Origin: Chimonanthus salicifolius
Lineage: Eukaryota; Streptophyta; Magnoliopsida; Laurales; Calycanthaceae
DNA length: 64,000 nt
Assembly: GCA_013350335.1 (NCBI GenBank)
Contig: CM023538.1
Span: 61,803,080-61,867,079, forward strand
Reading direction: 5' to 3'
Below the pieces are notes generated by a model. It was not told the DNA's origin, did not search any database, and saw only the letters and a list, made by a program, of their open reading frames with translations. Made by a program: the position numbers and the translations under genes. Positions 57,229-64,000 of this stretch are shown piece by piece (within the stretch, counting starts at the first letter, position 1; each line of letters opens with the position of its first letter).

Positions 57229-58519
57229 TTCTTTGATTTTCTTCTTCTTCTCTCTCTCTCAGAGGTGTTTGGACTGTGGAAGGTGTGTCTAATGCCCTAA
57301 AAAGAGAGGGAGGAATTCTTGGAAATGAAAAGAAGTTCAGGGAAAGCCATTAAAATTTCTCCAAAACGTGATTGGCTCTGAATGGGTAAAGGAGCGCTCA
57401 GATATTTATTATCTTTCCGAGATGTACGGATGGAAATGGGTCTCATTTGGGGGCAGGCAAGATTTCAATATCACTGCAATATATGACTCTTGTGGTAAAG
57501 ATAAAAATAATTTCTAAAAGAGTTTTTGTCAAATGTGCTACTTGAGTCTCTACTCTTATAGGGTTTAGAAATATATATTTGAATTTACGGGTTACACTGT
57601 CTTTTCTTCTTTTCTTATTTTGCTTTCTGTTCTTGCACCTCTCATGCTTTTCTTTCTCAAATATATTAACCATTCAAAAAAAAAAGATTTCAATATCAGA
57701 TTTTTAAACTCAAGATCTATATTTACATTCACTTTTTTTAAATTAAGATTTAAATATTTTCTACAAAATTAAAGGCCAGCGATCCTCCTACAGGCATTTT
57801 GTGTAAAGAGACACGGGTTTTACCGTGATGCCCAATTTGTCCTCCACCTGTCATACCGAAGAAAAAAGAATGCCAGAAATGTCTAAACAGTGCAAATCGG
57901 CTTGCCAAAATTCATGAACAATGCAAATCGACAGCTCGCCAAAATTCATGAACAGTGCAATCGGCTTGCCGAAATTGCAAGTCGGCTCGCCAAAATTTAT
58001 GAACAGTGCAAATCGACTCGCCGAAGTTCACATGAACAATGAAAATCAGTCCATTGAAATTTTACTGTTTATGCGAAGGGTAAAATCACCACCACTGTTG
58101 CCCCTGGCCCACCTCTCTATGCCTAAGGAAGAGGTTTGGTTTCAGTCAACTGTGGGGCCCCTTTGACTGGTTTTTCTGTAGTGTATCTCTACCACACTGC
58201 CCAAAACCCATTTTTGAGACATTTTCAGGCAGATCTGCTGGCTCTGGGACTCTATCTCCATCAAACCAACACTACTGATGTCGCTCCTGCCTTGGCTTCG
58301 ACATCACCCGGTGAGTCACACCTTCCATCAATGGTGGGCCCCCTCCTCTTCCACTTTCATCCGCTGCTGACAACGTCGAAAAGGAGCAATTCATTCGAAG
58401 GAAAGAAATTCATTCGGGCATGCGTCTGTTTAAGTGGAAGGGCAAAATGGTAAATTCCATCTAAAACCCAAACTCGAATGTCTCCTAGCAAAAAAGTCGG
58501 GTGTCTGTATAGCCTGCCA
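57229..58519. other. Upstream region of the third DUF247 gene
   Basis: Contains its presumed promoter and leader (a pyrimidine-rich run at 57240-57262 on the plus strand), then the minisatellite at 57889-58055 and a GC-richer stretch (58070-58450) with no recognised gene. Confidence 0.6.
57889..58055. repeat. Minisatellite, unit about 30-37 bp
   Basis: Four to five imperfect units of the form CAGTGCAAATCGGCTTGCC, AAAATTCATGAA begin near 57889, 57921, 57953 and 58005; the third is lengthened by an inner partial repeat. The sequence is less AT-rich than its surroundings. Confidence 0.75.
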
Positions 58520-60760
58520 TATTTTTACTCTGGAGATTAATTTTGAAAATAAAAGAAATTATTTGTAACCTTTGTGTATCAAGCAACTTCAGAAGAAATT
58601 AGATTCAAGATTTTTTAATCTAAATTTTAATTTTTTAATCAATTAAATTATTTGTTCATCATCTTACTTTATTCCACTCTCTTCTATATAGTCTCGAGCC
58701 TTCCTTTATTTGATACTAGGTCTAAAACTCAAGTGGGTTGGACTCAATTTTAATTAATCAAACTCAGCCCAACCCATATAAACAATTATTGAGCCTGATT
58801 CGATACAACTCGAGTTTTTTGTCTAGATAGTCCGACTTAATTTTAGTCCAAATTTGGAAAAAAGAAACAACAATTGATTTTTTATATTTCTGAAATACAA
58901 GTTGAATCGAGTTAATCCAGATTGTGTCAGTTGATTTTAAATTCTTGACCTCAATTCGACCTAAATCTTAAATGAGTTTTTTTAATCCTAATTCAATCAT
59001 ATTCTAAATTTATAAATACATAACCCAATTCACTGATTACCCAACTTAAATTTCACCCTACCCAATTCACTGATTAGCCAACCTAAATTTCGCCCTATTT
59101 GATACTAATTACCCTACATTATCAGTAATAATAATATCGTTGAACAACTATGTACGATGTGAGGTAGTACTAACAATAACAGCCTTCCATTATTTGTTTA
59201 CTACTTTGGAATCTCATTGACTTGTCAAAGGAATCATACGTTGTAGTCACCACAAAAATGATGATATTTTTGGTAGGTGTGGGTCAGCCCAATTTATGAA
59301 GAGCTTAAATATATGTGGATAGGTTGGCCAATGGCCGTGAACGTGAATCATGTGAATAATTATTATTTTTTAACTACAATAACACTATATAAGAAGACAG
59401 CTACTGTGACCAGTATACACGTGACATGTAAAATCTATGTGGCAAATTGTTAACAAATTAAGAATTATGTAAAATTTATTAGTTTGATGAGACTTTTTTA
59501 TGAGATTTATTTCAGATTATGAGTCTCTGAGTATGATACTTAGAGGGTTATTTTAAAGAATATAAAAATATGATGATTTTTAAAATTTGAGTCTGATTCA
59601 AATTTTAATATCTTGAAATCTTGAATCTAACATGAGTTGGTGTAACACTTAAGAAGCTCCTCTCATGAAGGAAAGTCTTGAGTTCATTTTGTGCTCAACA
59701 CCTCCTCTAAATTACTCTCCGTGGTTGCTTACTCGATATGTGTGAGATTGGGATAAAAAGTGCAATGGGTTGACTCGCCAAAACAAAGCCGTTAGGGCTT
59801 GTGTGTGTGGGCCCCAAAGCGAACGGTATCAGAGCACAATTTAACTCTTTGCCTGTGAGTGTGGGCATGGGAGAGAAAAAGTAACCAGGAGCACAAGGTC
59901 TTTTGGGAGCAACAGTGAGTTGGCTCGCCAAAGCAAAGCTGTATGAACTTGTGTGTGAGGGTCCAAAGCGGACAATATTGGGCTAGCGGGACATGTTGTT
60001 ACAAATAAAATTAGAGAATGGTTCAACTTTCTGTCTGAGGGTGTGGACTTGGTTCTTGTATGTGCAGAGCAGATGACGACTCTGGCTTTAAGGGTGCATT
60101 AGAAATTCCCTAGTGTATAAGTAGTAGCATTTTTCCTTCTAGTATAAGGCCTTTTGGGAGTAGCAATGGGTTGGATCGTCAAAGCAAAGCAGGGACGGGT
60201 CGTTAGTGCTTTTGCCTTATATTTATTTTAATTTAATTTTTTTATATCATAAATATTTCTACTCTAGAGATTACTTTTAAAAATAAAAGAAATTATTTGT
60301 AACCTTTGTGTATTAAGTAAGTTTAGAAGAAATTAAATTCAAGATTTTTTAATCTAAATTTAAATTTTTTAATTAATTAAATTATTTGTTCATCATCTTA
60401 CTTTATTCCGCTCTGTTCTACATAGTATCGAGCCTTCCTTTATTTCATACTAGGGCTAAAATTCAGATGAGTTGTGCTCAATTTTAATTAATCAAACTCA
60501 ACCCAACCTCTTATAAACAATTATTGAGCCTGATTCAATATAACTCGAGCTTTTCGTCCAGTTAGTCCGGCTTAATTTTAGTTCAAATTTGGAAAAAAGA
60601 AAACAAGAACAGATTTTTTATATTTTCTGAAACTCAAGTCGAATTGAATCAATGTACAAATTGTTAACAAATTAAGAACTATGTGAAATTTATTAGTTTG
60701 ATGAGACTTTTTATGGGATTTATTTCAGACTGAGTCTCTGAGTATGATACTTACAGGGTT
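58520..60760. repeat. Segmental duplication copy C, first part, with inner tandem
   Basis: 58535-58760 recurs at 60255-60480 (TAAAAGAAATTATTTGTAAC, CATCATCTTACTTTATTCC, GAGCCTTCCTTTATTT), so a unit of about 1.7 kb is duplicated head to tail. Parts 59110-59560 and 60650-60760 match 44230-44640 and 37500-37690. Decayed CAACCC-type repeats lie at 58709-59110 and 60462-60660. Confidence 0.75.
59740..60200. repeat. Three-fold imperfect tandem repeat
   Basis: Units begin GACTCGCCAAAACAAAGCC (59772), GGCTCGCCAAAGCAAAGCTG (59931) and GGATCGTCAAAGCAAAGC (60172), each preceded by GGGTTG-like sequence; two are followed by CTTGTGTGTG and a CAAAGCG block. The phrase CGGTATCAGAGCAC at 59825 resembles a tRNA-Met primer site, so the origin may be a retroelement, but no LTR could be defined. 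Confidence 0.5.
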
Positions 60761-61139
60761 CTTTTAAAGAATAAAAAATTATGAAGATTTATAAAATTGA
60801 TTCAAGTTTTAATATCTTGATATCTTGAAATCTCGAATCTAAGAGGAGTTGGTCTGATACTCAAAAAGTTATCTTCATGAAGGAGCATCTTGAGTTCATT
60901 TTGTGCTCAACACCTCTCTAAGTTACTCCCTGTGGTTGCTTACTCAGTATGTGTGGGATTGGGAGACTTGCACATGACTCAAGAGTTAGTCGAGTTAGAA
61001 TGTCCTCCAAATACAGGTATGACTCCTAGACATTTCAAAATATATTTTTATAAATATTAAAAATTACAGATATATTACATAAAATAAATGTAAATTGGAT
61101 ATTTAGGTGAAACTAGTCAAATCCAATATCTTCATATTT

Positions 61140-61320
61140 CTAAGACTATATCTTAAGTGGGATCTAATTGATAATATTAAATTAAGGTTCCAAATCTTTC
61201 TTATTAAGCCGTTAAGCCTTTGTTTGTCATGCACCAAGTCAAGTCGAGCACCCAAGTCCTACTTCACAGAAATGTTGCTATCATTTCACCCTCACCATGA
61301 ATACCGAGGTTGTGATAAAT
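61140..61320. repeat. Segmental duplicate of 45580-45760
   Basis: GATAATATTAAATTAAGGTT, CCAAATCTT and GTTAAGCCTTTGTTTGTCA match the copy at 45605-45680 and keep the same order relative to the neighbouring repeats. Confidence 0.75.
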
Positions 61321-62142
61321 TGATAGACCTGGATATTTTCATGGCGAGAGAGATGGGTCTACTGCTCTAATACTTCGATGATAATAAATAAAAAAAATCT
61401 TTTATAATATCACTTAATATATTAGAATAATATTAATTTTTTACCACTAATCCTACAAATGCACGGAATCATCTAAAAAACTCAAATTTTAATTAAGTTG
61501 AGAAAAAAATCGACTTAGACAATATTATTTAGGAAAGTGATTGGTGCATTAAAACTGAGTGAAATACTTATTTTGTCTAAATTTGTTTCAAACCTTTTCT
61601 TTCTTTATTCCCATTTGTTTAGACAAAATGAGTATTTCTCTCATTTTTTGTGCACCAAAGTTAAAATTATTGGTACGCCAATCAATTCTCTATTATTAAA
61701 CAATTTTTTTTTCCCTGAATTTGCGTATGAGAAACTGCAAAAAACTCAGTCACAAGTGATACCCACTGCTCTTAAAATACACCAGATGATAGTATGGAGA
61801 TTCGAAGTTGTCACCTCTCACTTCTTCAAAAAATCTTTTTGTCCCAAAAAGCTGTGTAGCTTTTTTAACATTTGTGAAAGGGTTTTAGCTATAAACAGGA
61901 GAATGGTGGAAAGTGAGTCTAGAGTGATGGAAATTATGTCCTTTGTATTGTTCTATCAATGATATATCAATTTTTACTTGGTGCTCCATCCTCATCATTT
62001 TTTAAAACTTATTTACTCTTTGTTGAGTGAAACTTTATATTTTAATAAATAGAAATGACTATCTTCATAATGCTTTTTGAGTTGGCCCCACCAATAAATT
62101 AAAATCTACGGGGAATGGTCCTCATTTGATATTCATTCTGAG

Positions 62143-62549
62143 CAATGTTTTAAAATTCGGCCCGTGGAGCGATCCATTTTAGAAAAAGGGTGGGTTAAAT
62201 AAAGTTCAACCAAGTGTATCCATAGTTAAACTCGGTGAAACCCGTGCTATTAATATAATATTAAATTATTAACTAAGGTTATATTTCATAAAAATATTTT
62301 TTTCTTCTCACAAATCCAATTGTAAATACTAAAAATTAATAATCCAAAAATCATATTCTCAAAAGAACCAAATCTTCATCTTCATTTAAAGAAACCAATG
62401 GTTTTTAAGGGTCAAGGGTCATGGGTTTATTAGATAAACTGGATTGACCGATGGGCCGCAGAGGGTTTTAATCTAGAAGGGTCTTAAAATGATTCGACCC
62501 GTGTTTCAGCTAGGTCAATCTACAGGTCACGTTGGGTTTAATAACATCG
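62143..62549 (-). mobile_element. 407-bp element, inverted relative of 47432-47878
   Basis: Begins CAATGTTTTAAAATTCGG and ends AATAACATCG; internal blocks match the element at 47432 in reverse complement (for example CGTGCTATTAATATAATATT pairs with its complement there). It interrupts duplicated sequence that is continuous at 38150, so it inserted after the duplication. The target duplication is not clear. Confidence 0.78.
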
Positions 62550-63067
62550 ATTTAACTTTTAAACAAAGAATGGAAGGCTACCCTTTTCCCTTGATTTTCC
62601 CTTGACTCTCCCTTCTTTTGTAATGACTCTTTATCTTTTTATTCTTTCAGTTCTCTATAAAACTTGGGTGCAAAGTGATTCTTTCAGTTCTCTCTAAAAC
62701 TTGGGTGCAAAGTGACCACCAGACTATAAAAAACAACAGGTGAGAGTCTCAATTGAAGCAAGTTCATTGTGGTGGTCCTTTTTGATAAAGTGAGAATCAA
62801 ATTTAAGACTTATTTTTTCAAGTGGATTTGTGACAATCACTCTAGCCTCTTTAAATTATAGATAATACAATTTTATATATTTTACATATGAGAAATCGAT
62901 CAAAACTATCAAAACTTTATATATAATTCTACATTTTCCTTCGGAGGGAGTATATTCAGGGGTAAGAATCCTCTTCTATTTTTATTTTTTTACAAAAATC
63001 ATCAATATCGGCCTACACATATCGTATCGACTGAGATTAGGTATATTCATCCAATGTGAATATCGAC

Positions 63068-63122
63068 AAGATCTAACCAACGATATTATTATTATTATTA
63101 TAATTATTATAATTATTATATA
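63068..63122. repeat. ATT microsatellite
   Basis: ATTATTATTATT runs with TAA interruptions; the matching microsatellite in the duplicate copy is at 38629-38652, so the repeat is older than the duplication and has changed length since. Confidence 0.85.
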
Positions 63123-63424
63123 GCTGTTAAAAATAGTGTTAGATATCATGGTTCTCAATAAAGTTGAGCAACAGATGAAATTTCAAAAGACAACTTGAAG
63201 TTGATAAATAAATATTTAGTGATTTGGTATGATAAAGTATGATAAACTCATCCAATAGTTCAATTGTTAATCTCCTGTCTTAAGAAGTGAAAGGTGCAAG
63301 ATGGTATTATCTCTTAGGTTGTAAACTTTTGAATGAGCAAAAATATCATGTCCAGTGGTGCATAGATCAAAGCTACTTCAGTCCAAACTGATTTGAGATG
63401 GGTGTAGTTGAGTGAAAATCTCAA

Positions 63425-63538
63425 TAAACAGGAGGTGTTTGCTTCGAGGTTTTATAGCCTCACTTAGTACGTTCTAAGGGCAGTGGGTATCACCCATGGG
63501 GGTTTATGTTGGGTTTTCCACAAGTAAATTAAAAAAAA
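63425..63538 (+). repeat. SINE-like fragment within the 63347-63797 insertion
   Basis: Has GGTTTTATAGCCTCACTTAG, a CTAAGGGCAGTGG block, CACCCATGGGGGTTTATGTT and AATTAAAAAAAAATG, the order of the SINE 3' module at 40042. It explains only part of the insertion. Confidence 0.5.
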
Positions 63539-64000
63539 ATGTCAAAATGGGCCAACTTCAGCAAAATAGAAGGTCCAAAATACATAATATTTTTCTGAAA
63601 GTACATAATATTTTTAATGATGGAATTTGAATTCTACCAATTTTAAAATATGATTTTTCAAGTTTGATGAGATCAGCATCGAAGATCAAACTGCAGATAT
63701 GGTGATCGAATACATGCGCCTGTTTAAGAGGTCCAAGAAGATATCCAAAGCAGGCCTTGGGTCCACTGTTTAGGTTCAGCTGCTGCACTAAAGTTCCATG
63801 TGCAGTGAATTCCTTTTGTTTACTATTGTTGCCTTTTGGTAAAGTTTGTGAGTATTTAGTTAATAAAATGTTGTTTAAAGTGTTTAATTGTGCAATCATA
63901 TTACCATGATTTATTTTAGCATTTGAATGTTGTCTATCAAAAACAGGAAAAAATATTGAAACTGATACTTATGTAGGTTTTACATGATGAGTCAACCCAA

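Larger units (their letters stand above)
61725..64000. repeat. Segmental duplication copy C, second part, with two later insertions
   Basis: Collinear with 37735-39100. Relative to that copy it has an extra element at 62143-62549, a short local duplication near 62640-62710 (TTCTTTCAGTTCTCT, AACTTGGGTGCAAAGTGA) and an extra stretch of about 450 bp (63347-63797) between the halves of a phrase that reads ATATCATGTTCCATCTGCAG in copy A. The copy reaches the right window edge, so it may continue. Confidence 0.85.

Overview
Nuclear DNA of a flowering plant, probably a eudicot; the species cannot be named from sequence alone. The evidence is AT-rich DNA, GT-AG introns up to 9 kb, plant gene families (tetraspanin, FLX-like, DUF247), and plant retroelements primed by initiator tRNA-Met. 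No rRNA gene, CRISPR array or intact tRNA gene was seen; the only tRNA-like sequences are SINE heads. Six protein-coding loci were found. Three are multi-exon genes whose exons I joined by hand with consistent phase, and three are DUF247 genes without an apparent intron.

Left part (1-18550). A tetraspanin gene (minus) enters from the left edge. Its last visible exon is at 50-1 and its first exon at 2584-2093. Next, also on the minus strand, is a seven-exon gene (15478 to 5096) for a 494-residue protein with an N-terminal BRCT domain, a RING finger and a C-terminal PHD-like C4HC3 finger. A 3.1 kb intergenic region then leads to a divergently transcribed gene on the plus strand.

Middle part (18551-32855). 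An FLX-LIKE 2 type gene (plus) has four exons and encodes 447 residues. It has a long coiled coil and an unusual C-terminal tail of about twelve G-x-G-Y-D-x-x-R repeats. From memory, Arabidopsis FLL2 (At1g67170) and the RING/BRCT gene At1g67180 are also neighbours, so this pair looks like conserved microsynteny. The introns of both genes hold many transposons: a deleted Copia element with a perfect 5-bp target-site duplication, L1-like and RTE-like LINE remnants, a hAT-type MITE with a perfect 8-bp duplication nested in a LINE, and a 2.6 kb head-to-head inverted repeat of a truncated LTR element that would be transcribed as a hairpin inside FLL2 intron 3.

Right part (32856-64000). Three DUF247 (UPF0481-type) genes are spread over 22 kb: one plus (35071-36846) and two minus (51229-49811 and 57228-55845). 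The third is broken by a single-base frameshift. Purine-rich leaders precede at least the first two. Between and beyond them lies AT-rich DNA with diverged segmental duplications, a roughly 1 kb foldback element, a long-terminal-inverted-repeat element that carries an exon-like fragment, MITEs and tRNA-derived SINEs.

I found no clearly new molecular system. The best leads are the intronic hairpin in FLL2, the repeat tail of FLL2, the repeat expansions within one DUF247 protein, and the possible gene-fragment capture at 52330-53782.
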